DNA of 64,000 bases. It comes from Zanthoxylum bungeanum (taxonomy: Eukaryota > Streptophyta > Magnoliopsida > Sapindales > Rutaceae). Both the position numbers and the translations under genes were made by a program. The notes beneath the pieces were generated by a model, which ran no database searches, was not told the origin of the DNA, and saw nothing but the letters and a program-made list of their open reading frames with translations. Location: positions 806,001 to 870,000 of the forward strand of contig SKCR01010150.1 of the NCBI GenBank assembly GCA_019454045.1, in the 5' to 3' direction. Within the stretch, counting starts at the first letter, position 1. Every line of letters begins with the position of its first letter. This document shows, piece by piece, positions 12,092-24,548 of this stretch.

Positions 12092-14883
12092 ATGAGTTCT
12101 TTTTCTGTTGTTTGCAATAATGTGTTCTTGGCCACTCAACATAACTTAGGTGTTTATAGTGGAAAAATCAAGTCTAATAACGCTTCATTTTGCTTGCCTT
12201 CAGTGGGATTTTATAATTGTTGCAAAAGTTCACCATGTTTGTTGGTTTGTAACAATAGATTTAGTAGGTTTCTTAATGGTGGAAAAGTTGGAGTTCCCTT
12301 TTTGGGGTTTAGGGTTAGGTGTAAGTCCCGAAATGGGGTGTCTTGTAAAAGTGAAATTAGGCCAGTGGTGAGTGGAAATAGTGAAGATAAAGAAACCCAT
12401 TTGGGGAAAAGAGGTAATGGTCAGTTGAGAAGGCAGTTTTCATTGAGGTTGCGTCCAAGGTTGCGGTTATTAGCTATTAGACTGAAGAGGGTTTCGGTGA
12501 GGTCAGTGTTGAATGGTGTTCTAGTGTTCTTGAGGAAGAATACAAGGAGAGTGACTTTGTCCACTTTGATATCTGTTGTTTTGGGGATGTGCTATTTGTT
12601 CCTGAAATTGACAGCATCACCATCAGCAAAGGTTGTTCCATACTCGGACTTGATAACGAGCCTTCAGAGTGGCTCAGTTACAAAAGTTTTACTTGAGGAG
12701 GGGTCTCGTCGTATATATTATAATACGAATTTGCAGGGGATTGATACTCAGTTTTCAGAAGAAAAACCACCTGTAGTAAATGAGCCAGTTGAGAATACAG
12801 CAGTAAGTGAGCCAGTTGCGAATGTAGTAGTGAACGAACAAGTTGAGAATGCAGCGAATACAGTTGCCAGAAATGATGGTGCTAAAAAGGGTCAGGCAGC
12901 AAATGTATGGAAGAAATTCCCAAGGAGTCGGTCTTCTATACCACCAGAGTGGCAATTTTCCACTAGAAAAATAGATCATGATGAGAAATTTCTTCTTAGT
13001 TTGATGAGAGAAAAGGGAATAATATATAGCTCAGCTCCTCAATCACCGTTGGTTTCAATGAGAAATATTTTAATAACTGTGATATCTTTGTGGATTCCCT
13101 TATCACCTTTGATGTGGCTTCTTTATCGTCAACTTTCTGCTGCTAATAGCCCAGCCAAAAAACGCCGACCTAACAAACAGACTGTTGGCTTTGATGATGT
13201 GGAGGGAGTTGATGCTGCTAAGGTTGAGCTCATGGAGGTATGCTTGTTATCCTTCAAAACTACATCCAACAAATAAGTTCCTTTTCTTTGTTTATATTTG
13301 CTTCAAAGTAACTCGGGATCTCCTTAAGATTTTTCTTTTTTGTTCTACCAAGGCCTTTTTATTTTAAGGAGTTTTATGTTTACTCATAGTAGATATTAGC
13401 TCTTGTTTAGCCAAGTAATTATTGACACACCCTTGTTTATAGATTGTTTCATGTCTTCAAGGAGCTATAAACTATCAAAAATTAGGAGCAAAGTTACCTC
13501 GAGGTGTGTTGCTGGTGGGTCCCCCAGGAACTGGGAAAACATTGCTTGCCCGTGCAGTGGCCGGTGAAGCAGGGGTTCCATTTTTTACTGTTTCTGCCAG
13601 TGAATTTGTGGAGTTATTTGTTGGAAGAGGGGCGGCTCGCATCAGAGACCTCTTTAGTACAGCAAGGAAATGTTCACCAGCAATCATATTCATTGATGAA
13701 CTTGATGCAGTTGGAGGAAAGCGTGGTAGAAGTTTCAATGATGAACGAGACCAAACACTAAATCAGGTTATCTAACATACTTTAGATCAGTTTTCTCATC
13801 TATCTTATTAACTGGGAAAATACCACCTTTTTTGTTTGTAAGTCGTAACGAGAGAGAGATAAGAATGGAGTTCTAGACAAAATATAAATAAAAAGTCTGG
13901 TGCACTTTGCGCTTACGAGTACTTCCTGGATCCTGGAGTAGAAAACAGTTATTCAACAATTTTGAGTCATTGCAAAAATTACTCATCTTTTTAACTACAC
14001 TAAAAACTTATTTAGCCTTGCAATTTTCTTATCTTGTAATATAGCGGCTTTATGATTTTTATTAAATATTTTGTCATACTTGCAGATGCACAATTCTGAA
14101 TTTTATGTTTCCTTTGTGTTATAAATAGCAATGTCCTCTGAAATGGCTTTGAATATATTGTCTTCTGCCTTTCAGTTGCTGACAGAAATGGATGGATTCG
14201 AGTCGGATGCAAAAGTGGTCGTCATTGCAGCAACTAATAGGCCAGAGGCATTGGATCCAGCCCTATGTCGCCCTGGTCGCTTCTCTAGAAAAGTACTTGT
14301 GGGAGAACCTGACGAGGAAGGAAGGAGAAAGATCCTGGCCGTGCATTTGAGAGGAGTTCCTCTAGAAGAAGATACAGGCCTTATATGTGATCTAGTTGCT
14401 TCACTCACCCCTGGATTTGTCGGTGCTGATCTCGCAAATATTGTAAATGAATCTGCTTTACTTGCTGCTCGTAGAGGTGAGGTTGATCATCCTTTTATGA
14501 GGTTTTTTGTCCATTAAATATCATAAGAGCTTCCCTTCCTGTTTAAGCCTGTATCCCACTCTCCTCCATATCACCCTTTAGTGTTTTCTTTCTTACTCTT
14601 CTTTGTTTTGTTTTACCTTATTGTTTTCTTCTGGAAAAAACACCACATTCTTCAGTAACATAACTATCTTTCGGATTCCGCAGGCAGTGAAACTGTAACA
14701 AGGGAAGATATAATGGAAGCAATAGAAAGAGCTAAGTATGGGATCAATGATAGACAACTGCGGCCAAGTACAATAACCAAAGAGCTTGGGAAACTCTTTC
14801 CATGGATGCCATCTCTTATGGGAAGAAATGAGACAAAACAAGACGGTTTGCAAGGGCCAATAGGCTATCAAACTCTAAGCTGA
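12092..14883 (+). CDS. FTSHI3: FTSHI3-like plastid AAA ATPase lacking the FtsH protease domain
   Basis: Four exons, 12092-13237, 13443-13766, 14176-14476 and 14684-14883, encode 656 residues. The N-terminus is rich in S/N/C/R and poor in acidic residues, as in a chloroplast transit peptide. Hydrophobic segments near residues 153-175 and 320-345 would anchor it in a plastid membrane with an FtsH extracellular-type region between. The AAA domain has Walker A GPPGTGKT (408-415), Walker B IIFIDELD (D467/E468), the pore-like FVELFVGRG segment and the RPGRF arginine fingers (R522, R525). The protein ends about 65 residues after ALLAARRG, so the M41 peptidase domain and its HEXXH zinc site are absent. 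This matches the inactive FTSHI3 class (At3g02450, about 620 residues, from memory). A role in plastid development or import motors is known for the FTSHI group; it is inferred here. The usual IDEID is IDELD. Confidence 0.9.
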
Positions 14884-15737
14884 TGTGTATGTGTGATCTC
14901 ACAGTACTTTCACAGTTGTTCCATCTGTCAAACACAATTCCTGAGGTTCTTATAGGATGTGAATGTATAAGAAATTGTGTGTGTGATCATAATCTCTTGC
15001 TCAAGTGACAGTACCAATTGAATTGGTGACATGGTTTTGTTCTTCATCTCTCATTTGGATGCAAGCTGGTCACTGCAACCTGACTCTGAATGTGGGCTTA
15101 ATTTATTCTGATTCGATTCAATGTGTCATTTGGACTTGGGTTTGGTAAATGAGTTGGCACATGTAAGCCCAATCTGCTCAAGAATTGTATCCATTGTTAA
15201 TCTTATTTCACATTTAGAGAGGCACACACATGGTTTTAATTGAAAATTAATATTTGAGAACGATTTTATTTTACAAAGCTTTGAATTAATAATTCATAAA
15301 ACACCTAAATTTTCAACTTATATTTTGTTCCCTTCCTATAGTTGCTTACATTTCATAAAGAAATTTTTTAAGTGTAAGATAATTTATGCTTAGCTTTTCT
15401 ATAATTTTTTCCCCTGTAAATTAGTTTTGCTAGTAAATTATTTGACTCCAAAATTTAAACTTTGAGCTGGTATTCGAAATTAGAATTAAATCAAGTCTAA
15501 TAAGCTCGCTTGCTTGGAACATAGACCTAGTGAGTATCAAGTTGGAAAAGTACACAATACTACATACTCTCAAATATCGAAACGAATGGTTAAGAATCTC
15601 AAATCTTAATCGAGATTTGTGATTTTTTATGCTAAATTTCATGATTTTTAAATGTGAAGATGTCTCTTTAATTTTTAAACATGAGGATGATTTTACTCTT
15701 AATGTGCGTTTATGCGTCCCCTTTCCTATGAAGCCAA

Positions 15738-15958
15738 TTGTCTAATTTGGGATCTCAATTGAGGCGTTCAGGGCTGCTCACCGGATGGAGGAAACTCGTC
15801 AATGTGAGTGGGGTTATTGCCTTATTGGTATGTGCCGACTCTCACCATAAATCCCCGAAGCTTTAGAATTATTGAGTTACATATAGTCCATTAGTGAGGC
15901 TCGAACCAAGGACCTGTAAGTCCTTATAAGGTTCTTAGCCTCACCTATGGTACCACCT
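15738..15958 (-). mobile_element. tRNA-derived SINE, minus orientation
   Basis: Read on the minus strand it has an A box TGGCTAGGTGGTA and a B box GGTTCGAGCC about 50 bases apart, the RNA polymerase III promoter of tRNA-type SINEs. The body includes GGTGAGAGTCGGCACAT, shared with its neighbour at 15959. No 3' tail or target duplication was located, so the outer end is approximate. Confidence 0.65.
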
Positions 15959-16118
15959 AGCCAAGTTGGTCTGGTGGTACTATAGGTGAGGCTAAGGACT
16001 TTGAGGTCCTTAGTTCGAACCTCACTAAATGTCTATATGCCACTCGTTCCGATGAGCCACAGTGAGAGTCGGCACATGCATAACTCTCACTCACTTGGAT
16101 GAGACTCTTATGAGGTCA
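15959..16118 (+). mobile_element. tRNA-derived SINE, plus orientation
   Basis: A box TGGTCTGGTGGTA and B box AGTTCGAACC with normal spacing, then the shared body motif GTGAGAGTCGGCACATGC. Same family as the copy to its left, joined head to head so that the two pol III promoters face away from each other around the palindromic core CCTAGCCAAGTTGG. Confidence 0.65.
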
Positions 16119-16201
16119 ATTATTTATTTTAGACAAAATTATATGGGATCGTCTGGTGCTTGAATACCTCTGCCGATATCCCAAAATAAATAATTGACCT
16201 C
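16112..16201. repeat. Short inverted repeat
   Basis: GAGGTCAATTATTTATTTT at 16112 is repeated inverted as AAAATAAATAATTGACCTC ending at 16201; about 20 of 21 bases pair around a loop of roughly 48 bases. It begins inside the tail of the plus-strand SINE. Could be a MITE fragment or an inverted duplication. Confidence 0.6.
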
Positions 16202-18000
16202 GTCAAAAGGGAATCGCATAAACACATCTTCATTTATATATAATAGATTGAAATAGAGGTGAATACGTGATAACTTTTAACTCTAATACCATATCAGAAA
16301 ATCATACGACCCGATATTTGTATCAAATCAAGTCAAACAAGTTTCATTCTTCTTCATCTTGCCTTCTTTTCCCTACATACATACGATAATGACATTGTAT
16401 CGTATGCCACACAAAAAATGAAACCCACCACCAAAAACTAACAAACAATTACAATTTCCTTGCTAGCAAGAAGTTTTAATCATTTGGGTAATTTCCATTC
16501 TTTAATCATTGTTGCTATCAAATGCTGTCACATCAAATTCCAAATTCAAACACTCATATGTTTATAAAAATAGAATCTTGTTTTTTTTTTGTTTCTCACT
16601 GTGTTACAAATTACATTACATTTTGAGTTTTCAAATTCATTATATAGAAGGTGATTTTGAACTAATTAACTAATTAAGCATGCTTGGAATCTAGCTAGCT
16701 CTTCCATGGAAGGTGATAAAAACATCAGTGCTCAACAGCTGTCTTTTTCTCAAATTGACTCTAAAATGGTTGGCTGATTTTTCATTGATTGTCATTTTCA
16801 GGAAAAAAAAAAAACAAATAATAATAAAAAAAATTTGCTGCTCTTTATTGTCAGCAGCATGCGTATAATCCAATTGTCTTCAGGGATTTAAGATTCCCAC
16901 TTGCTGTGATTTTGACACCCACTGTGCAAAAAATGGCCATTTAGCAGCATATCTTTGATGATCTAGTTTTTTTCAATTTGTGGTAATGTACATCGAATAT
17001 TTGAAACATTTCTCTTGATTAAACTTTTGATGATTATGGTACTAAATTAAAACTTAAATTACATTCACTCCCCCGACATTTTATCTAATTACAGACCAAT
17101 GTTATAAATTATACAAAATTTTCGTGTTGCCAATTCCCATATGTAGCGTCTCTTCCCTATACTGTTAGTATAGTATTAGTGTAAAAGGATTGACTTGTAA
17201 AGCAGAACTCATGGGTGTATCATTTCGTTTAATACAAGAATTGACAATTAAAGTAGAACTCTTAGGACACAATGAGTTGCTCCCCCATAATTTGATCTAA
17301 TAACAATCTATATATTTTATCTATATTAGCAAATGTGTCAATTTTCAAAATAATAGTATTACAATTATATAGTTGAGATACATAATTGAAATCTTAATTG
17401 ACGTATCACTAATCTTGTAAACCCAATATATTAGTTAAAAAGCATAGGTAAATGTAGAGTTATAATTTTTAAAATTATATGCAAGATTTTGTAAGAAGGC
17501 TATCAAATATAGTCAATAGATCTTCGCCTCACTTTTCTCAAGGTAAGGGAATTTTTTTTAGTATTTTCTCAATTTCAAAACAAAATTTACTCTTTCTAAA
17601 CATAGATTTTCATATTTTGCTATCATAAAACTAATACAACACATAAAAACTTAACAATAATTGTCAGTAAGATGAAACCAAAAATAAAAAACAATACCCT
17701 ATTATATGATGAATTAAATAGTTGCTATTGTTAAAGCTCAATGTATGCCCATGCTAGTGGCAAAATCCTGCAATTTAATATTTGATTCACAAGCCGGACA
17801 AGATATTATTATAAAATCTTAATTCATATAAACAATTATCAACAACAAATCAAAATTGATTATCTTCCTGAGTTGTATGAAGTTCTTTTGTACATGTCCC
17901 TAGACCAAAAAAAAAAAAAAAAACAACTAATAGTTGAATCCCATTCCAGCTCTGTATGAAATTATTTGATAAATAGTATTCATTAACTATTGAAATACCA

Positions 18001-18006
<6 letters not shown>

Positions 18007-18036
<30 letters not shown>
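18007..18036. repeat. (TA)n microsatellite
   Basis: About 15 TA repeats. A shorter TA run is present near 20020-20037. Confidence 0.9.
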
Positions 18037-18037
<1 letters not shown>

Positions 18038-18768
18038 GGGCAAATGGGATGAAAAAACTGCCCCCAATTAATTGGATTCGGGGCACTGCAATTATCCATG
18101 TTACTGTCCCCTAATTACACTTGTGCGCGTTATCGATAATGTGAAATTGACTAATTACACTTCAACTATTATACTCCCCCATTGGCAATAGTTTATGTTT
18201 ATGTCAGTTAAATGTGTTAGAGATTTATTAATGCATGTGGGTCATGTGAGTCAATGTCAAACTATAAATGTAGGATACCATAAAGTATACGTTATTATTA
18301 TTATTGAAAAAGGTACTAAAGTTGAATATTTTAATATTTATAGATCCTGCTTCCACATCATATTGAGTCATGACTCATGACTTCAAGCTACCATAACTTC
18401 TCATTTGACCCCACCTCCCCACTTGCACATATTAATTAGCAAATCTAGCTTCTTCCACATCATTGTAGCATCAGAATGTGCTGCCTCGGCTCTCTTAGAG
18501 AGAGACGATAATAATAATAATAATATTATTATTTTTTCTTGAAAAAAATAAAAGTACATAAGAATTAACAATGTGATTGGAGGAGAAGAAAATATATATT
18601 GTATTGATACATTGCTTGTCTAGGCCTGTAGCCTGTAGGCCATACTTGTCACATGTACTGATGGTACTTTTTGAGTTTGGTGCATGCTTTTTCATGTGGT
18701 GTAAAATAAAAATGTAAAAAAATAAAAAAATGAATTGATACAAATTCAGTCTTTATTTTATCAAAAAA

Positions 18769-18901
18769 GATACATTCACACACACTTTTACTTAAATTTT
18801 TACAAACTCTATCACTATAGCTACAATGATCTACAGTAAATCACTCTAACTACAGTAAGAGAATTTGTAAAAATTTAAGTAAAAGTATGTGTGAGTATAT
18901 C
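18769..18901. mobile_element. Foldback MITE, 133 bp
   Basis: Terminal inverted repeats of about 42 bases: GATACATTCACACACAC at the left mirrors GTGTGAGTATATC at the right, and both arms contain ACTTTTACTTAAATTTTTAC. The interior of about 50 bases is itself partly symmetrical (ATGATCTACAGTAAATCACT). No clear target duplication, so the superfamily is open. Confidence 0.65.
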
Positions 18902-19093
18902 ATTACTCTTATTTTATTATTGTCAAGAGTCTCAAATACTGTTTAAAATTTTAACATAACGAGTCTTTGTAACAAATATTGCTATACTTATAAAGTTAGG
19001 ATATACTTATATATTTTATTTGTGATAAGTGCATTTTTCATATGAATCATCATATGGCAATGAAATTGTGATATTTCATATTGTTTGAGAATC

Positions 19094-19790
19094 ATGTTGG
19101 ATATTTGTTTATAAATAATGCCCTCTTTGAACTAACAAATTTTAAAATGTTACACTTTCAAAAATGGACCACCTTAAATGAGCAATCGGTGTTTCACATG
19201 TGGTATCATAGTCAATTCCGACTTAAGTAGGTTAATCATTGATCGTTATTGGAGCAATTTAATTTAATCGAAAATCATTGATTTGTTAAAGTCAAAGAAA
19301 GACCGCACCGAAAGCATGATTTAATATTTAAAAATTATTTTAAGTGGGTCTCACACATAAAAATAAAATAATAAAAAATTAGAATTCACTATTTGCACAA
19401 TGAATATCATGCCTATAAATAAATGCTTCATTTCATTATTTTTTTCATTCCATTATTAACCAAATCATATGTATTATAAGAGATAAAATATAGTTTATTC
19501 TTAAGAGTTTGTGAGAGAATTGTAATTCTCTCAATATAAGAGAGTGTGAGATTGTTCACTCATTGTGTTTAGAGAGATGCTGTAAAATTCTTTCCAATAT
19601 AGTGAAATCATTATATGTTTGCCCGTGGATGTTTATCTCACATTGATGGTTTTACCACGATAAATCTGTATCTAATTGATTTATTTTATTGTTAATTTTT
19701 ATAGTATGTTAAGTCTCCTAATTATTATTGTATTGTTATATGGTAGGACACGCCTCCTAAACTAATAATTATTCTCAATTTCTCTTTACT
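19094..19790 (+). mobile_element. Degenerate LTR-like block (probable solo or truncated LTR)
   Basis: Begins TGTTGGATATTTGTTT. It contains a CCTATAAATAAATGC TATA-like site near 19415 and the plant LTR signature GCCCGTGGATGTTTATCTC...TTTTACCACGATAAATCT at about 19620-19668, read on the plus strand. A TGGTATCATAG sequence at about 19203 resembles the initiator-tRNA primer site of Copia/TRIM elements but lies upstream of the signature, so the structure is rearranged or composite. The right boundary and target duplication were not found. Confidence 0.45.
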
Positions 19791-20373
19791 TTTGTGTCAG
19801 CTTCAGCCCACGATTTAATTTTCTATCAAAATTTATTTATTTTTAAGCGATTAATCAATGAATGAATTTTGGTGTTGTTGGATGACATTGAGAAATGAAT
19901 TTTAAACAATTTGTTATTTCTCAATCATGTGATAAATATCAATTTTACATTAATCTCTAAATATTTTTGATAAATCGTAAGTCACTATTATTGATTTCCA
20001 ATTAAACTATCCAGGTTTTATATATATATATATATATGTTACTAATGACACGTATAAAATCCGTGTAAAAAATGCGTATGGAATAAGCCCAAAGCGTGTT
20101 GAATTTAAAGCCAGAAATTAGATAGAAATTATAAAAATATAACATGGGAGCCGGTTTTTGTTGAATATATGAAGTATTATGGAACTAGAAGCAAAATTAA
20201 AATGTCTTTGAGAATAAAAATAACACGTTACAATGAGTAACATGCCTCTCATTTATTTTTGCACAACAATTTAGCATCATGTATGTGCCAAAGGTTGATA
20301 CTTACTTGATACAATAAACAATATCAATACAACAGTAACACCATTAAGTCAAATCCATCATCTTCAGCTTCCA

Positions 20374-22860
20374 TCACTTCGCTCCAGCACTTACTCTCCT
20401 CAACAACTCCTTCCTGTATTATATATATATATAAAAAAAAATGTTACTTTTTGGTATCAAAATCATAAAAAAGTGCTTTTCAAATCAAACTCTCTCTAAA
20501 TTTACCTCAAGAGTTTCCTATCAAGATTTGAAGCAGATAAAAATCCCCTATTCTCCTCAGCCCTCCTTAGCAAATATGGTATAATTTTGTCCACAGGCCC
20601 ATATGGCATGTACTTGCTAACTTGAAAACCTGCATTTTTTAAGCCAAAAGAAAGTGCTTCTGCCATCCCATAAAGCTGTGCAAATTCCAGCTTTTGGTTC
20701 CCCTTAATCCCCAAATCAGTTGCTTTTGCTGCTGCCAATTGCCCTATTCATAACCAAACATTAAATTCAATCAGCAAACAAAATGAAAATTGCACCAACA
20801 ACTGCTTCAATAAAATAAAACTATGTACCTGATTCAACATTATGTGTTGCAAGAACAACAGCAGCACCAGAACCATCAGCAATCTTATCAAGCATGTAAG
20901 AAGCACAATCATTGTAGCAATTATGAGTCTCTTGAATGCTATTATGAATAGGAGAGTCACAACCCAAAGCAGCAGCAGCTTTGCTTTCACTAGACATATA
21001 AGCACCTCTTACAAGCTTAAACCCCATAGGCACTCCCATTTTCTCAGCAGCTTGTGTTGCAAGAAACAATCTTTCCTTGGCATCCTTCAAGTAAGCCTGC
21101 ATTGTATTGTACACGATCGGCTTACCGTCCTTGCTGTTCAAGATTGCTGCATTGTATGTCAAGTAATCAATAGCAGGTTGCACAATTGTGTCCTCTGCAT
21201 CAACTGTTAGTGGCACATTGGCTTCTAAGCATTCTTGGCACAGTTTTTGTAGCCTTTGGTGGGCTAATTGGAGCTCATTTTCTTCCTGTAATGTCAATGG
21301 CTCAGGTTTTTGCAATGTGTGATATAAAGGGCTACAACCTGAGAAAACTGGGAAGGTGTTGAGCTTCCATGGGAGATTAAATGAAGGGTCTCTTTGTTGC
21401 CATCTAAGCAAATCACTCACTCTCTTGAGCAAGCGCATGGGACAAATTGCTGAGATTTTCACTATCACAAAACTAGCCTGTTTCAAAAAAAATAATTGTT
21501 AAAATGTCATTTTCTTCATACAAATTGACACATCAATGGCACTAAATGACAATTAATTCACAGCTTTTCAATTCAATAACTGCAGAGTTTGGACTTTTCC
21601 TTTTTATTTTATATTATTAGTTTGAAAGGAGTTACAAAGACGTGTGAGATTCAATCTGTAAATAAACTCAAACTTGATGTGCTAAGAAATTTCCACAGGG
21701 AATCTTGGAAAGTAAATGGAATCTTTGAAAGTAAATTTCCACATGGAATCTTTGAAATTCTAATACAAATTTTCTTTTTCCTATTTGAGAATATTCAATG
21801 CGATTCCTTCTTTGTCTTTTTCTTCCTTGCAAGTTGGGTAAAATTGTCTTATTTATTTGTTTTTTTTTTAAATTGCAGAATCAAACCCCAGCTGTTGATT
21901 TGCAAGACCATCAAGTGTCAACTTGCATGCAAAAACTTTTTAAGAAAATAGAACTAGCCCAGTTGTGATTTGATTCTTTCAATTACTTTAATTGATAAAA
22001 TTGATGCGGAATTTATTTGAACTCCGTTTAAATAACTGAAGAAAAATTACGAAAATTTTTCGGAATTTTGTCAGTGTAGGTGAAACAGCAGCCCCACCAA
22101 AACAGGACGTTTTGCTATTTTCTAAATCATGCCAGAGCAGAACAGCGTTTTTATTTTTTATTTTTTATATACTTCTTTTTAAAAAAAAAAAAAATTAAGA
22201 AAGGAAGAAGTGGAGATGGATTTGTTAAATTCTTTAAACATGATTAATAAGGCAATAAAAAAATGTAAAAAATAAAAAGAAACAAAAAGTGCAATGAAAA
22301 AAAAAACTTACAGAATCTGGAGGCAGAGACTTTGCAGATTGAACAGTTTGAAGAAAGCCTTGCATATTCTGCTGACACTCATGAACATCATCAGTATGTT
22401 CAACAGCATAAACAAGCATGCCTCTTAAACCAGACTCATTAACTTTCCTGATACAATCCTGAGCCTCGGAAGCACTTTCACCAGCACAAAAATGTTCATA
22501 AAAGCTATGTCTAATGGTACCCATAACAACTTCACGTGCCAAATCAATTTCCATGACCCTGGAATTCATAACCCATATGCCAAAATCAACCAGAGGCTCG
22601 ACAGCCGCAAGGTGGAGGTTCAAAGCTGCACGTAAAATCTTAGTTGTTGAAAGCAGAGAGAAAAGTTTTTTATGGTCATTTATGTCAAGGATCGACGAGT
22701 TTGCCCGGTTCACGGCCGGTTTTTCAATGGTTGGTTCAGGTTTTTCCGTGAAATTTAACGGCGTAACGGCGGAGATGGAGGTGGAAGAAGCAGAGTTGAG
22801 AGTTCTTGTGAAGTAACGGAGGTTTTTGAGAAGCTCAGGTGCTTGTAAACGAACGGCCAT
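20374..22860 (-). CDS. ProDH: Proline dehydrogenase, mitochondrial
   Basis: FAD-dependent enzyme of the inner mitochondrial membrane that oxidises proline to pyrroline-5-carboxylate, the first step of proline breakdown. Minus-strand exons 22860-22312, 21477-20829, 20743-20506 and 20413-20374 give 491 residues, against about 499 in Arabidopsis ProDH1. The first ~50 residues are rich in R/S/T and poor in acid, as in a mitochondrial presequence. The barrel contains [10 protein letters not shown] and [14 protein letters not shown], then ATHNVESGQ, and the C-terminal [11 protein letters not shown] signature. The protein ends in a short exon [12 protein letters not shown]. No ACTCAT hypo-osmolarity element was noticed in the first ~600 upstream bases. 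Confidence 0.95.
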
Positions 22861-22960
22861 AAATGAGATAAATTTAGAGGGCAGGCTCTTTTTTTTTCTT
22901 TGGTTTTTGCTTTGTGTGCTTATAATACCAATGGCAAAGCTTGAATTGGGGTGGTGGGGG

Positions 22961-22968
22961 TTATATAA
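22961..22968 (-). promoter_or_regulatory. Probable TATA box of the proline dehydrogenase gene
   Basis: The plus strand reads TTATATAA, an exact palindrome and good TATA box on the minus strand, about 100 bases upstream of the ATG. It implies a leader of about 70 bases. Confidence 0.55.
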
Positions 22969-24285
22969 GAGATTTTAAGAACTTTTCTGAGGGTAAAACG
23001 GTAAAGTACTTTGGATTTCATATGAAATTAAAATAAATTTTGATTATTTAGTTGATGAAGGCGTCAACAAGCTGGAGCTGTGGAAAATTTTAGAAGTAAA
23101 TTAGGCTTTCGTGAGTGGTGACATCATGTACATATGGAAATTAAAATTGATTCTGTACCAAAAAAGAAATTAAAATTGATTTTTTTATCAAAAATGTAAG
23201 ATTTAGTCATTAGTTGAGAGATTTAAGCAAACTTTTTATGTGGGTCGTTGGATAAGAACAGATGTGTTTATTAGTTGTAGATAGATATTGATCATGTAAT
23301 TTGATCATAATCGGATGATTCGTAATAATTTCTATTTCTCGGGTTTTGTTTATAATTTTTTAATAATAATAATTAAAAAAAAAAGGTTATTTATTTTTGG
23401 ACAAAGAAATTAACTTGGGTTTGGTCTGAAAATCAGGCACCGGAAAGTTTGGTGGGTGCTGACATGGATCTGAGTAGGCTGATGTGACGGTTGAAATTTG
23501 GGGTATTTTAGGAAATTCATTAAAAGGTATGTATCATATTTGGTCAATTTCAATATTACGTTGTTTACGTTTTTGAATCGTGGGTGCTGATACGGATCTG
23601 ATTCAGCTGATAAGAAGATTGCCAATTTGGGTATTTTCGGAAATTACTGAAAAAGTATGTGCTATATTTGTCATTTTCAATTTTATTATATTTACGTTTT
23701 GGAATTTAACTATTTAATAACATGACAGTTTTTGCCTTTTTTGAGTAACATATATTTTTGGAATTAAATCTTGTCAATTACTGCATTATATAATCCATCA
23801 ATTTTATACGTTTTATGTTTTACCTACTATAATATATAGTTTATTCACTATGATCTTCATGATTGTAAATATTTATAAGAGATTAAATATTTCACGTGAA
23901 ATTCTTATCAATAATGAAATAAAAAGTCAATATTATGACCCTTTTTTTTTGTTGCATCTTAATATTATGTTTGACTCTAAAAATATTAAAACAAACTTGG
24001 ACATGTAAAAAAAAAAAAAAAAAAAACTTAAAAATAATATACAATTGTTATAAAACAATCTGTTATTATTATTTCACATTTATATATATTTAAGTCAATA
24101 TCATATTAAAACTATAAACTTTTGTAACATGTGCAATATTTTCTATGTAATATCAATTATCAGTATAAACGGCTGTTTTTTTGTTTTAAATATTTTCAAT
24201 CCTTAATTACCACATTAATAGTTAAATCTAATGTGAGTTTTGCATATGATAAACATGATATTATTACAACATTTAAAATTGCAAC
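22969..24285. other. Upstream DNA of proline dehydrogenase, mostly non-coding
   Basis: AT-rich with no supported gene. It includes the imperfect direct duplication at 23.45-23.70 kb, listed separately. Otherwise nothing recognised. Confidence 0.5.
23452..23705. repeat. Imperfect tandem duplication, ~125-bp unit
   Basis: GTGGGTGCTGACATGGATCT...GTTTACGTTTTTGAATC is followed at once by GTGGGTGCTGATACGGATCT...TATTTACGTTTTGGAAT. The copies differ at many sites, so the duplication is old. Confidence 0.7.
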
Positions 24286-24548
24286 TCAATCGATTAAAAT
24301 CAATTACTATATATAAAGAAACAAATAATTTTTGCATATCTTAACTGAATCTACATATAAAGAAATCGATTCGATTACTTAAAACAAAAATATTCTTATG
24401 TTACCAACAATTTAAAAGTCAAATCAATCGATCAAAATCAATTACTATATAAAGAAACCAATAATTTTTGCAGATTTGAATTGAAATCTACATATAAAGA
24501 AATCGATTTGATTACTTAAAACAAAAATATTCTTCTGTTATCAACTAT
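24286..24548. repeat. Tandem duplication, ~120-bp unit
   Basis: Two copies, each running from CAATCGATyAAAATCAATTA to AACAAAAATATTCTTnTG, including ACATATAAAGAAATCGATT. They are separated by about 15 bases. Identity is high, so it is younger than the duplication at 23.5 kb. Confidence 0.75.

Larger units (their letters stand above)
14884..20373. other. Gene-free interval between FTSHI3-like and proline dehydrogenase genes
   Basis: No supported gene. It holds the 3' ends of both flanking genes, a head-to-head SINE pair (15.7-16.1 kb), an inverted repeat (16.1-16.2 kb), a TA microsatellite, a foldback MITE (18.8-18.9 kb) and a degenerate LTR-like block (19.1-19.8 kb). Small open frames within it have no recognisable product. 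Confidence 0.6.

Noticed and set aside
14477..14883. Active FtsH protease (HEXXH) for the FTSHI3-like gene
   Set aside because: The last exon reads to a stop about 65 residues after the AAA domain; no HEXXH-containing frame lies downstream.
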